Of a DNA stretch of 64,000 nucleotides, positions 34,601 to 44,800 are shown one piece after another (position 1 is the first letter of the stretch; every line of letters begins with the position of its first letter). The notes below the pieces were generated by a model. The model was not told where the DNA came from and ran no database searches. It saw nothing but the letters and a program-made list of their open reading frames with translations. A program made the position numbers and the translations under genes. Source of the stretch: Sphingobacterium alkalisoli (GTDB lineage: Bacteria; Bacteroidota; Bacteroidia; Sphingobacteriales; Sphingobacteriaceae); the NCBI RefSeq assembly GCF_005049105.1, contig NZ_SUKA01000003.1, positions 62,001 through 126,000 of the forward strand, read 5' to 3'.

Positions 34601-35082
34601 TTAGCATCACTTCCCTTGATACTTATCAGCGCACCCGCCAGCGGTTTACCTTGGCTATCCAAAACCCTACCTCGAACGGCAATAGGAGGGGGAGCCACTG
34701 TTCGTTTGCGGTTATTCGCTTTGCTGATCACGACAATTTTATGCGCGGTATCATAGGATATATGCACATTTTGTTCTGCGAAGCAATGGTCTAACACCTC
34801 ACGGATGGTGGCATCTTTAACAGTTAAACTGATAGGTCGTAAGTTCCTTATTAATTCCGCGTCGGCAGTAAAGGTGTGTCCCGTTTGCTGTGTTAACTTA
34901 AAGAATACCTCGTCTATGCTGGCAGATTTGATTTGGAGATTAATTTTCTGTGCGAACGACGTCGCGCTGGCTTGCAAAAAAACGAATGCAGAAAGAAAAA
35001 AACTCAGCTTCATGAACAATAGCGGTTTGTAGATATGATAAGATCGTCCCCTGCATATGAATGCAGTAAATTTTTTATACAT
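31612..35082 (-). CDS. SusC-type TonB-dependent transducer with STN domain
   Basis: 1156 residues. After the signal peptide (about 24-45) there is an STN domain (SIDEVFFKLTQQTGHTFTAD to ~125), which passes a ligand signal to a FecR anti-sigma factor. Then come a carboxypeptidase-like domain (VRGRVLDSQGKPLAGALISI), the plug (GVNIVIRGASSLTQDNSPLY, ILKDASATAIYGSRAANGVI) and the barrel. Import of oligosaccharides is paired with induction through the FecR and sigma genes just upstream. A perfect hairpin separates it from fecR. Confidence 0.94.
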   Translation of the reverse strand: MYKKFTAFICRGRSYHIYKPLLFMKLSFFLSAFVFLQASATSFAQKINLQIKSASIDEVFFKLTQQTGHTFTADAELIRNLRPISLTVKDATIREVLDHCFAEQNVHISYDTAHKIVVISKANNRKRTVAPPPIAVRGRVLDSQGKPLAGALISIKGSDAKIVSDLHGDFLIEVPNTTSILLVTFIGYQPQELKIGNQTDITVQMKIVQQDIDQVVVVGYGIVDRKDLTGSVGQVKMDDLIKAPVASFDEALAGRVAGVQVSSGDGQPGSGVNIVIRGASSLTQDNSPLYVIDGFPIEDPTSAALNPQDILSIDILKDASATAIYGSRAANGVIIIETKKGKPGKTVIALNASTGLQRVTKTMDLMDPYEFVRMQIELDPEIAENRYLNDRTLDSYKNEHGYDWQDEMFKNASLQNYNLSLSGGHQQTNYMISGSFFDQGGALINSGLKRLQGRFNIDHQVSDRLKVGLNTNYSALKTHGRIVSEPGTSGSASSYLLYSIWGYRPIAGGDFDLLDSFLDPDVDEANDFRVNPLISTKNEFIEAHNKNLATNAYATYKITDELTFKASGGFTSRVIRDDSFFNSQTSRGTPLLPTNTRGVHGSINYTETNSWLSENTLRFNKQVKRHLFDILGGITLQGRTKNIHGFTATNVPNETLGISGLDEGTPFMNTSQISDNRLLSFLGRVNYNYKYKYYLTANFRADGSSKFFSGHRWGYFPSVAGAWRMGREDFMQHLDFISESKLRLSYGATGNNRIDDYAPFASLSFNPPADYGNHLPHYSFGNQTPQKGVIPLSILNPDLKWETSTQLDIGYDLGLFNDRITLAADVYRKDTHDLLLYANMPYFTGFPRVYMNIGKVRNQGLELTLNTVNIEKDNFKWSSNFNISFNRNKILALNGDETELFNTIPWEVAYTSAPLYQTKVGQPISQLFGYIWDGVYQYDDFNLVDDQYILKEDITRNGSTNVQPGDIKYRDLNGDLNMTDDDRTVIGNPIPKHTGGFSNNFHYKNFNVHAFFQWSYGNDIMNANRIIFEGNALNYMNLNQYANYTDRWTPQNPSNTLARLDGQGPRGVYSSRTVEDGSFIRLKTFSLGYELPANFLNKLNINSAQLSLSAQNLITWTNYSGMDPEVSVRYSALTQGFDYSAYPRARTYTFDVRFNF

Positions 35083-35149
35083 TTGATTGGTTTTAATTTA
35101 ATTAGTAAATCGATTGAATTAGCTAGGGCAGTACATAATCTGCTTTCTG

Positions 35150-35175
35150 GCCAGAGATGTGACAGCATCTCTGGC
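35150..35175. terminator. Perfect 10-bp hairpin between fecR and susC
   Basis: GCCAGAGATG (35150-35159), loop TGACAG, CATCTCTGGC (35166-35175), followed on the plus side by TTTTCC. On the minus strand it lies after fecR and before susC, so it probably ends the sigma-fecR transcript and leaves susC to a separate, sigma-dependent promoter. Confidence 0.65.
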
Positions 35176-35201
35176 TTTTCCTATCGGGATCGTTAAATCT
35201 T

Positions 35202-36425
35202 TCAACCTTCGTTTCCCGGCATAACGGTAATCCTCCTTCCTTCTGTTTTAAATTTTACTTTGTTCGTCATTTCCAATGATTTTAATAGATGTTGAACGTT
35301 TCTGGATCGGAGATAATTTCCATGAAAATGTATTGATGAAAGATCTCCTTGATAATCCACTTCCAGATCATACCAGTTAGCGAGATTAGCCATTATTTCC
35401 CGAATGTTTGCGTTGTTGAATACCAGGTAGCCATCTCTCCAAGAGATTTGACCAGCAATATATGGTACATCCTCGATACGGATTTTATCGTTTTCATGGA
35501 TGGCAATCTGACCAGGCTTTATCATTTTTGACGAGGTTTTATGATGAGCATTCATCCACGACAATTTGATACTTCCTTCCAACAAAGCGGTTTTGGTGGC
35601 ATTGCTATAGGCATTCACATTGAAATGTGTTCCTAATACTTCAATTTCCTGTTTGGGGTCAACCATTACACGGAAAGGTCTTTGTTTATCTTGAGCTACC
35701 TCAAAGTAGCCTTCGCCCCTCAAGGATACCTTTCTTTCGCTCTGCGCCTGAAACGAAACGGGGTATTTCAGCGAAGAATTGGCATTAAGCCATACCTTGG
35801 TTCCATCGGGTAAATTGAGCTGGAATTGCCCCCCTTTAGGCGTCTCTATGGTGTTGTAAGCTAGTGTTTTATCCTCATTCACTGAATCTAAAATATAATA
35901 GATCAGTTGCCCGTTTTTCCGCTTATCGATCATCACGCCCGATTCAGTATCAATTTGACCACTTTCACTATCAGACAGCAGGATACGCTTACCATTGGAC
36001 AATGTCAAATAAACCTGCGTACTATCTAAGCTGACAATTTCTTTATTATCAGGCTTTTCCATTTCACTCGTTAACATACCCGTTTTATGATTCGAATCGG
36101 TGTATATATTAAAAAATAATATACCTAGACACAATACAATCGATGCCGCAGCTGATACTTTCCAGATAAAGGTCCGGGAGGCAGTGCGTCTGTCCTTGCT
36201 TTTCCCTTGCTTGAAGATATGATGCAGTATCTGTCTGCGACTCTTTTCGTTCAAACGCAAGTTATCTACTTGTTGCCTAAAATCTTCGCTAAGTAATTTT
36301 TCGAGATGTTCTTTGAACAACGGGTCTTCTACATACCCAAAGAATTCCAGCTCTTCAGAAGGAGAGGATGCGTTGGATAGATATTTGTTGAGCAATTTTG
36401 TAACCCGTTCTTTTTTATGATTCAT
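35202..36425 (-). CDS. FecR-type anti-sigma factor
   Basis: 407 residues. A cytoplasmic N-terminal part (~1-80) binds the sigma factor. One membrane segment follows (FIWKVSAAASIVLCLGILFF, about 85-104), then the FecR domain (TPKGGQFQLNLPDGTKVWLN, VSLRGEGYFEVAQDKQRPFR) and a C-terminal DUF4974 domain (FNNANIREIMANLANWYDLE) that resembles the STN fold and contacts the transporter. It holds the adjacent ECF sigma factor inactive until SusC carries ligand. It starts 118 bp after the sigma gene. Confidence 0.93.
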   Translation of the reverse strand: MNHKKERVTKLLNKYLSNASSPSEELEFFGYVEDPLFKEHLEKLLSEDFRQQVDNLRLNEKSRRQILHHIFKQGKSKDRRTASRTFIWKVSAAASIVLCLGILFFNIYTDSNHKTGMLTSEMEKPDNKEIVSLDSTQVYLTLSNGKRILLSDSESGQIDTESGVMIDKRKNGQLIYYILDSVNEDKTLAYNTIETPKGGQFQLNLPDGTKVWLNANSSLKYPVSFQAQSERKVSLRGEGYFEVAQDKQRPFRVMVDPKQEIEVLGTHFNVNAYSNATKTALLEGSIKLSWMNAHHKTSSKMIKPGQIAIHENDKIRIEDVPYIAGQISWRDGYLVFNNANIREIMANLANWYDLEVDYQGDLSSIHFHGNYLRSRNVQHLLKSLEMTNKVKFKTEGRRITVMPGNEG

Positions 36426-36543
36426 TTGATAACGACTAATGTCCTGGCTTTATAAAGATTGACACATCAAAGAGATGTTCGGGTAGTCAAAAACTAGTAA
36501 AAGTGAATGTTGTTTTTAAACGTGTTGAATATGAGTGTCTTTT

Positions 36544-37140
36544 TTATTGCGAACAAATGAAAAAGAATAGCAAGGCTTGGTAGGATATCCCTCTTTTTAT
36601 CAAATGTTCACGAATGCTTTTTAGCGCTAACTTCATGTGATAATGTACCGTGTGTAAAGAAATGTTCATCTTTTTTGCCACTTCTTCATATTTCATCCCC
36701 TCGAAATGGCACAAAATGTAGATATCACGTTGTTGTGCAGGTAACGCTGTCAATATTTCATCCAGTATTTTCACCGTTTCCCGGTAACTGACGGTATTTT
36801 GCGTAGTGCTTTCGGCATTTGGGTAAATACCCGAGAGTTCGGGGTATATTTTTTCCTGTTGGGCGAGTTTTCTGAGGAGGTTAAAGCAATGATTCCTAAC
36901 CAAGATATTCAGGTATGCTCCAAAATTCTCTATGCTAATTAATTTATCTCTACCTACCCATATTTTAAGAAAGATGTCCTGTACAATTTCTTGTGCAGAC
37001 TCTTTAGAACGCATAAGTTTGTATCCAAAAGAGTAAACGAATGCACTATATTGGTCAAATAAAGTGCTAAAAGCCAATTCGCTTCCATTCGCAATATCTA
37101 TGAGTAATTCTTTTTCATTAGCTGGTGGCGATTGGGACAT
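36544..37140 (-). CDS. ECF-type RNA polymerase sigma factor
   Basis: 198 residues. Region 2 reads FSTLFDQYSAFVYSFGYKLM with SAQEIVQDIFLKIW. Region 4 is LPAQQRDIYILCHFEGMKYE with MNISLHTVHYHMKLALKSI. No other domains. It is the first gene of the GH18 locus and is expected to read the susC promoter when freed from FecR. A TATATTTG box lies 61 bp upstream. Confidence 0.93.
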   Translation of the reverse strand: MSQSPPANEKELLIDIANGSELAFSTLFDQYSAFVYSFGYKLMRSKESAQEIVQDIFLKIWVGRDKLISIENFGAYLNILVRNHCFNLLRKLAQQEKIYPELSGIYPNAESTTQNTVSYRETVKILDEILTALPAQQRDIYILCHFEGMKYEEVAKKMNISLHTVHYHMKLALKSIREHLIKRGISYQALLFFFICSQ

Positions 37141-37200
37141 AATTAATGGTTTTTTTCTTCAGAGAGTATAAAAAATTTAGAATTTTTTAAAAAATATCTG

Positions 37201-37208
37201 CAAATATA
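37201..37208 (-). promoter_or_regulatory. Candidate -7 box of the sigma/fecR operon
   Basis: TATATTTG on the minus strand fits TAnnTTTG and lies 61 bp before the sigma start. A good -33 TTTG is not visible at the expected distance. The rest of 37209-37483, between the regulator gene and the sigma gene, shows nothing recognisable. Confidence 0.4.
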
Positions 37209-37483
37209 TAGGAAATTAGATAGATTCTGCGTTTTTCCATCATCTTTCAAGTCGCTTATCTGTTATGTGTGCCAAGTTATGGAATGTTTATTATAAAAGC
37301 AGACCGTATTAATAAAAATAGTAAGTTCTTGTGAAAGATGTTCAATAACTATCTCACCGTAATTTTAGCGGCAGGTGCACTTGTTTTGCATATCCGATCC
37401 AAGAAAAATCTTATTCAGAAAGAAAGGGAAGCTTCAGTAAAGCCGTCCAGCCTAACCGGTTGATATGATCGATCGGGTATGAA

Positions 37484-40400
37484 TCAAGTCGCTTTATACT
37501 CTTTGGGCGAAATGCCAAACTGCTTGACAAAGCACCGCGTAAAATAGGAGGGACTGTTATATCCTACCAAGTAGCATATCTCGTTAATCTTGTACTCTCC
37601 CTTGCTTAAATACTGTGCTGCTTTGCGAAGTCGGATCAGATTAATAAACTCGTTAGGTGTTAAATCTGATATGGCGCTTACCTTGGTATACAGACTTGAC
37701 CTACTGACGTACATCTGTTGAGCGAGCTCATTGACCGAAAAATTGGTATTGGATAAGTTGTCGATAATGATTTCTTCCATACGGTTGATAAACTTCTTGT
37801 CCTCATCGTGCCCAACAATACTTTGTAAGATTGTTTTCGGGTTGCTGGTTAGTAATTCGATGAGTTGCTTGCGTTTCTGTAGCATTCCATTTATCTGCGC
37901 ATACAGAAAGCTGAGGGAGACGGGTTTGGTAAGGTAAACATCCGCCCCGCTTTCGACGCCTTTAATTTGAGAGTGGACGTCTGTCTGTGCTGTTAACAGA
38001 ATAATAGGAATGTGGCATAAATTAATGTCTTCTTTGATTTTTTTGCATAATTCAAAACCGTCAATTTCGTTCATGGATACATCACTGACAATCAAGTTTA
38101 CAGGGTGGTTCGGTAGGATCTCAAGCGCTTTTTTACCATTGTCGGCACGTAAAATCTGATAACGCTTACCAATCTGTTTTTCTAAATACAACGCGAGATC
38201 CTCGTCATCTTCGACCAGTAATACCGTTTCATTTTTTATCGAATCAGGGTATACGACAGCGTTTTCTTGTTCTTCAAATACGGTGGTCGGATTATCTTCT
38301 AGCGATGCTATTCCTAGATTAAGTTCTGTGTCTTCAACGCTATCAGTGCTACTTGTACCAAAGGGTATGATCACGGTAAATCTAGTATAGAGGTTTTCTT
38401 GAGAATCCAGGTGAATTTCTCCACCTATTTTTTCAATGAGTTTGGAGACCAGCGATAGGCCTATACCAAACCCCTTGGAAGTGGTTCGCTTTTGGGTAGA
38501 AGTTGTGTAGAAAGGTTCAAAAACCCGATGAAGGTTTTTACGGGGGATGCCTTTTCCATTGTCATGTACACTCACTGTAAATCCACCATCATATTTATCC
38601 AGGAATACATCGATAGTATCTTTGGTGTATTTGATGGCGTTAGATAGTAGATTATTAATAATCTTGGCGACAATATCTTGATCTATTGATCCGATCAGAT
38701 GATCATCCTTTTCAGGCAAATAGAGATTAAGCTCAATGTTGTGATTCTCACAGTATTTTTTGTATTGATCCGTTTGTTCGGTGATGAACTTGCAGATATC
38801 TTCTTGGGTATAGTTGATGAGGTTGTACCCGTATTCAATATTACGAAAATCCAATACTTGATTGATCAATTGAATGAGCCTATTGCTGTTTTTATAGATG
38901 ATTTCCATGTCCTCGCGTATCACGGAAGGAAGATCATTGGTATTCATGATCACCTCAATAGGGGTAGAAATCAGGGTGGCGGGCGTTCTGATTTCATGGG
39001 CGATAGCGGTAAAAAACTCCATTTTCGACTCAATGATCTTTTGATCGTTTTCTTGCTGTAGTTTACGGAGCTGTTCGTCGTTGCGTTTCTTGATCTTTTT
39101 TTGTCTATTGATGATCAAAAAAGAAGCCAACGTCAATAATATAACAATATATAAGATGCGCATAGAGAGTGTATTCCACCAGGGAGGCAGCACCGTAATG
39201 CGCATGGTAGTGTAATTCTCATCCCATTGGCCATAGCTACTTGTGGCTACTACCTTGAAGACATAATCTCCAGGTGCAACGTTGGTATAGTGGGCTCTTC
39301 CCTGATCCACTTCAATAAACTGCTTATCAAAGCCTTCCAACATGTATTTGTACCGTATTTTAGAAGGGGAGGCATAGTACATGGAAGAGAAGTCAATGCT
39401 GAACATGGTTTGTGTATTGCGCAGCACAATATGGTCGTTGAGTAAAGGGCTTTTTTCTCCCTTCTCCTTGTTTAAGAGTTGGAAATCGGTGAAGCGTACC
39501 TTGGGAAATACGGCGTTTTCGATGATGTTTTTAGGATGAAAGTAATTAAAACCTTGGTACCCCCCTATATAAATGGTTCCGTCTGCGGTCCGTAAACCTG
39601 CATTGGGATTGAAGCGCTCCGTCTCTAATCCATCATCTTTGTTAAACAGATCAATGGTGTTTTTGTCGATTTTATAGCGAAATAATCCAGAAGAAGTAGT
39701 GATCCACAACTTATTGTTGTCTGAAGATGTGATATATTGGAAAGAAGCCTGGGCAAATGTGGGCGAATTTAATTTGATGGGCGTAATTGTCATCGTTTTT
39801 AAATCCATATAGGCTAGTCCTTTCTGATTTATACCTAGCCATAGCTTGCCATCGAGATGATGAATCGTCTGCACATCAACCAGACTTTTTGTGTAATCCT
39901 TTAAGTCTCGGTCATAATGGGTAATTTGGAGCGTATTGATATCTAAAGCTGAAAGCCCGCGGTTATCAGATACCATCCATATACGGTCTTGCTCATCTGT
40001 TTTGAGATTGTCGACATAGATTAATTCATTTGAGGCTGAAGCAGAGATAAATTTGTTTTGCCCGCTTTTTAAAAAGTAAAGTCCCTGCGGGGTGCCGATC
40101 CAAAGACGTCCCATGCGGTCTTCGGCAATAGAGTATATGCTCTCCGGTTGGGCGTAGTGTTGTGTGGTGCCGCTTTTGATGTCGTATTTGTAAAGCCCAC
40201 GCTGATAGGTTCCGACCCATAATGTGTTTTCCGTACAATAAAGGGCATGGATATTAAGCGGTTCATTCTGTCCGCCGATATATATGCGTTGACAGTGATG
40301 GCTCTTGGGGTTAAAGTGGTAAAGTCCGCCATCATCAGTTCCGATCCAGATATTACCTTTAGCATCTTCACAAAAGCGACTGATTACCTGCCCCATATTT

Positions 40401-41428
40401 ATCTCGCTGGCTTTTTGTTTTGATAGGGTGTAAAAATTATTCTTATTGGATCCTAAATAGTTTACGCCACCAAAATACGTTCCTATCCAAACACCATCAT
40501 CCTTATCTTTATATAGTGGATAGACAAACCGGTTATTGAGTGCCAGGGATTGATTGGCCTTACTATTGTCGCCGATCGTAAAATGACTGCCCGTACTTTT
40601 GTCCAGAATCGTTATTCCATCATCTGAGCCGATCATGATTTGTTTTTGGTCATACTCTATGATCGAATGGATGCGCTCTATAGGCACACCGTTGTTTTTT
40701 AAAGGGTAATGGATGTGTTTGTTGTCGGATTGACGGTAACAAAAGACTCCGGCCATTTTATCACCCAGCCAAATATTGCCATGGCGGTCTAATGAAGCAG
40801 AGGTGATAGTGGGAGTGGGCGTGTTAATCTTGTAAATTTCCTCAAACGAACTGTGCTGTCTCCGGAAAATGTAGATGTTGCCCTTACGCGAAATGACGTG
40901 TACCTCGTTTCCTCCATAACAGAGTACTTTTTGCACCTCTTTTATCTCGGCATAATGGGTGAGTTTTTTTGACTTGATATGGTAACTCCATAGACCCTTA
41001 TCTTCCGAACCGATCCAGATGTTGCCGGATGAATCTTTGACAATAGAAGATATGAATCCGAGCGATTGCATATGTGTGTCTACGCGTTCAAAATTGGATT
41101 TGATATAATCGAATTGATATAGAAAGCCTGCCGACCCTATCCATAAATCTCCATCTATAGTGCTAATTGTTGAAATGTGGGTCGGCGTACCGTTGTGACT
41201 GTCGATGTCGAGATAATTGATGAATTTGTTCGAATCATATCTCGATATTCCATTATACGCTGCAAACCACATATAACCACGTTGGTCTTGTGTGATAAAA
41301 TGTACCATATTGGCAAATAACCCATCATCTGATGTAAGGTATCTGAACCTAGGGAAGAATTGCTGAGCGGTGCTTTGATTTAAAAATAGCAACACAAAAC
41401 AGATTAACAGATACAGATTTTTAATCAT
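37484..41428 (-). CDS. Hybrid two-component system regulator (HTCS)
   Basis: 1314 residues; the start at 41428 (MIKNLYLLICFVLLFLNQST) is chosen for its signal peptide, although the frame opens earlier. Two seven-bladed propellers of Reg_prop repeats (G-x-I-W-I-G-T/S blades) and a Y_Y_Y domain form the periplasmic sensor. One membrane segment is followed by HisKA with H811 (AHEIRTPATLIS), HATPase, a receiver with D1116 (LIVSDVSMNEIDGF) and an AraC-type helix-turn-helix (INEICYLVGYNSPSYFTRCF). It senses an oligosaccharide and activates the divergent susC operon that starts at 41807. Confidence 0.95.
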   Translation of the reverse strand: MIKNLYLLICFVLLFLNQSTAQQFFPRFRYLTSDDGLFANMVHFITQDQRGYMWFAAYNGISRYDSNKFINYLDIDSHNGTPTHISTISTIDGDLWIGSAGFLYQFDYIKSNFERVDTHMQSLGFISSIVKDSSGNIWIGSEDKGLWSYHIKSKKLTHYAEIKEVQKVLCYGGNEVHVISRKGNIYIFRRQHSSFEEIYKINTPTPTITSASLDRHGNIWLGDKMAGVFCYRQSDNKHIHYPLKNNGVPIERIHSIIEYDQKQIMIGSDDGITILDKSTGSHFTIGDNSKANQSLALNNRFVYPLYKDKDDGVWIGTYFGGVNYLGSNKNNFYTLSKQKASEINMGQVISRFCEDAKGNIWIGTDDGGLYHFNPKSHHCQRIYIGGQNEPLNIHALYCTENTLWVGTYQRGLYKYDIKSGTTQHYAQPESIYSIAEDRMGRLWIGTPQGLYFLKSGQNKFISASASNELIYVDNLKTDEQDRIWMVSDNRGLSALDINTLQITHYDRDLKDYTKSLVDVQTIHHLDGKLWLGINQKGLAYMDLKTMTITPIKLNSPTFAQASFQYITSSDNNKLWITTSSGLFRYKIDKNTIDLFNKDDGLETERFNPNAGLRTADGTIYIGGYQGFNYFHPKNIIENAVFPKVRFTDFQLLNKEKGEKSPLLNDHIVLRNTQTMFSIDFSSMYYASPSKIRYKYMLEGFDKQFIEVDQGRAHYTNVAPGDYVFKVVATSSYGQWDENYTTMRITVLPPWWNTLSMRILYIVILLTLASFLIINRQKKIKKRNDEQLRKLQQENDQKIIESKMEFFTAIAHEIRTPATLISTPIEVIMNTNDLPSVIREDMEIIYKNSNRLIQLINQVLDFRNIEYGYNLINYTQEDICKFITEQTDQYKKYCENHNIELNLYLPEKDDHLIGSIDQDIVAKIINNLLSNAIKYTKDTIDVFLDKYDGGFTVSVHDNGKGIPRKNLHRVFEPFYTTSTQKRTTSKGFGIGLSLVSKLIEKIGGEIHLDSQENLYTRFTVIIPFGTSSTDSVEDTELNLGIASLEDNPTTVFEEQENAVVYPDSIKNETVLLVEDDEDLALYLEKQIGKRYQILRADNGKKALEILPNHPVNLIVSDVSMNEIDGFELCKKIKEDINLCHIPIILLTAQTDVHSQIKGVESGADVYLTKPVSLSFLYAQINGMLQKRKQLIELLTSNPKTILQSIVGHDEDKKFINRMEEIIIDNLSNTNFSVNELAQQMYVSRSSLYTKVSAISDLTPNEFINLIRLRKAAQYLSKGEYKINEICYLVGYNSPSYFTRCFVKQFGISPKEYKAT

Positions 41429-41806
41429 ATCATAGTTTTTATTGGTTAAGGGCAAATATATATAATATCTGGCCTGATAGAGTCTTTGTAGCTGCTTTTT
41501 GGAAGAAAATGAAATATTATTGGATGATATTGAAAGTAATCGATTTAAATAATCGGGACTTTTGTAACCATGAGGACGCACCTCTGCAATAACCAATTGG
41601 ATAACTAACTAAAATAAACATGATGAAAGAACACGTATTTCCAGGCTCAGTATTCTCGCAAGAGAAAGAAACGCTAATGCAGAATGAATGATAATGTATC
41701 ATAATAATTAGGATGGATACAAGGTATTCATATGATTTGGCAAAGTACCTTTTTAGAGGTGCTGTGATCTAATGTGTAAACAATTTTAACCAAAAAGTAA
41801 TCAAAG
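41429..41806. promoter_or_regulatory. Divergent region between HTCS and susC
   Basis: 378 bp without a convincing gene. It must carry the promoters of both the regulator and the susC operon. A small palindrome, CGATTTAAATAATCG (about 41539-41553), is the only symmetrical element noted. No clear TAnnTTTG box for susC was found, in line with an activator-dependent promoter. Confidence 0.4.
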
Positions 41807-44800
41807 ATGAAAAAAAATTTATCGTATTGGCTGGTTTTATGGCTAACTATGATTGGACTATTTTTACAGTTTTCAAAAGCACAGGCTCAAGAAACGATAC
41901 GTGTAGAGGGAAGAGTGGTGGACGAAGATAGTCAACCGTTAAACGGGGTAACAATTATTACAAAAGGCGAGTCTGGGGGTGTGGTAACAAATGTAAATGG
42001 GGAATTTGTTTTAGAGCGGCTTTCTCCAAATGCTATATTGGAGTTCACATTTTTAGGACTGGAGACTCTACAGGTGCCCGTCAATAATCAACGGACGCTT
42101 CAGGTCGTCATGCAAAAGAAGGCGGATGAACTGGAAGATGTAACCGTTGTCGCTTATGCTAAGCAAAAAAAGGAGTCGGTGTTATCGGCTATCACAACTA
42201 TTCGGCCTTCTGAGCTGAGAGTTCCTTCGAGCAACTTAACAACAGCACTTTCGGGCCGAATAGCGGGAATGATCTCTTATCAACAAAGTGGCGAACCTGG
42301 GCAAGACAATGCGAGCTTCTTTATTCGGGGTATCACGTCTTTTGGTGCAGAATCGAAGAAGGACCCGCTGATACTGATTGATAATGTCGAGCTGGGGGCA
42401 GATGACCTGGGCCGGCTGAATGTGGACGATATTGCTAGTTTCTCTATTATGAAAGATGCTGCTGCGACCGCGTTGTATGGTGCACGTGGTGCCAACGGAG
42501 TTATATTGGTCACGACCAAAGAAGGCAAGGAGGGGAAGGCGAAACTCAATATCAGGATGGAAAACTCCTGGTCGGCTCCTACAGAGCGAATTGGTTTGGC
42601 CGATCCGATTTCCTATATGAGGCTAGGAAATGAAGCTGTGTCAACACGGGATCCTCTCGCTGTTCTTCCTTATCATCAGGAACAGATCACGATGACCGAA
42701 CGCGGCCTTTACTCGGATCTATACCCCGTAACCGATTGGTACGAGACGATGCTTAAACCTGTCACGATGAACCAGCGTGTAAATACCAGTATAAGTGGCG
42801 GCGGAAAAATAGCCCGATATTATGTGGCGGGATCGTTTATGCAGGACAATGGCAATCTTAGGATGGATTCCAGAAACAATTTCAATTCGAATATCGACCT
42901 TAAAAAATACACCCTACGTTCAAATGTGAATATGAATCTGACGAAGACTACGGAAGCTGTATTGCGGATGAGTGGTACTTTTGATGATTACACGGGGCCA
43001 TTAACGGGTGGGGCGGAAGTATACCAGAATGTGTTACGAACGAATCCCGTGTTTTTTAAGCCTTATTACGAACCTGATGCGGCAAACAGAAATACCAATC
43101 ACATTCTTTTTGGAAATTATGGGGAAGGAAATTTCTTGAATCCTTATGCGGAAATGTTAAAGGGGTATAAGAACTATAGTAAAACGTTGATGTCGGCGCA
43201 ATTGGAATTAAAACAAGATTTGAGCGCCTGGACAGAAGGTTTATCTGCCCGGCTTCTTTTTAACACAAATCGATATTCAGAATTTGATATTTCAAGACAG
43301 TACAAGCCTTTCTTTTATTCCATGAGTGATAAAAGGTATGATAAAATGACGGGTGAATATGAGTTATTAAGGATAAACCCTAGAGATGGCAGCGAGTGGA
43401 TAGATTATAGTAATGGTTCTCGATTTATCAATCGTACGACCTACTTGGAAGCGGCAACAAATTATAATAAGACCATCGCAGATAAAAATAATATCAGCGG
43501 GCTGTTGGTTTTTATTATGCGGGATTATTTGACAACGAATAATGATGATGATCTTCAAAAATCTCTGCCAAGTCGTAATCTGGGCGTGTCGGGTAGATTT
43601 ACGTACAACTATGATTCACGCTATTTTCTAGAGGCAAATTTTGGCTATAATGGTTCAGAACGTTTCTCGAAAGAGCATCGGTGGGGATTCTTTCCTTCCT
43701 TCGGTTTGGCTTGGATCGTTTCTAACGAACAGTTTTTTAATAAGCTAAACAGCGGTATCAATATGTTAAAGCTGAGAGGTACATATGGGCTTGTCGGAAA
43801 TGAACAGATTGGTAGCGCCGACGATAGGTTTTATTACCTGTCTCGTGTCAGGATGAACGATGCAGACAAAGGCGCTTTGTTTGGAAGAGATTTGGACTAC
43901 GGCACCGATGGTGTAACGACTCTTCGTTACGCTAACCCCCGTATAGGATGGGAAATTGCGTATAAAATGAATCTGGGACTGGAGCTCGGCCTTAAAAATA
44001 ATTTTACGGTTATTGCAGATTATTTTACCGAACGCCGAAGCAATATTTTGTTAACCCGGATTATGCCTGGTGCGTTGGGGATAGAACCTCAGGTGAAAGC
44101 AAATATTGGGGAGGCTACATCTAAAGGGATGGATATGGAGCTGAACTACCAGCACAATATCACGCATAACTGGTGGATTACCGGGCGGGGTACCTTTACT
44201 TTTGCCAGAGCGATAGTCAGCAAATGGGAAGAACCGGACTATGCCGATACGCCATGGCGCTCCCGAATTGGAAAACCTATTGGACAGGAGTGGGGACATA
44301 TTGCCGAGCGCCTGTTTGTGGATGATTATGAAGTGAAAAACTCGCCTGTACAGTTTGGTGAATATATGGCCGGGGATATTAGATACCGCGATGTAAATAA
44401 TGACGGAAAAATTTCAGATCTGGATATGGTTCCTATCGGTCATCCAAACACGCCTGAAATTAACTATGGTTTCGGTATCTCGACGGGTAATAAAAAATGG
44501 GACTTTTCGGTATTTTTCCAAGGATCAGGACGACAGTCGTTCTGGATTGATGTCAATAACGTCTCGCCATTTGTAAATAATGCGGAAGGAGCTACAGGAA
44601 GCAATGCACTACTGAACGCCTTCGCCGATAGCTACTGGTCGGAGGATAACAGGAATGTATACGCTTTATGGCCCAGACTGTCTAGTACCGTTGTCGAAAA
44701 CAACAATAGAAGGAGCACCTGGTTTATGCAGGATGCATCTTTTATACGCTTAAAATCTGCTGAAATAGGTTACACCCTGCCCCCCGGTCTGCTCTCAACA

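Noticed and set aside
34226-35032. Several plus-strand frames across the STN-SusC gene
   Set aside because: All are antisense shadows of a well supported SusC gene.
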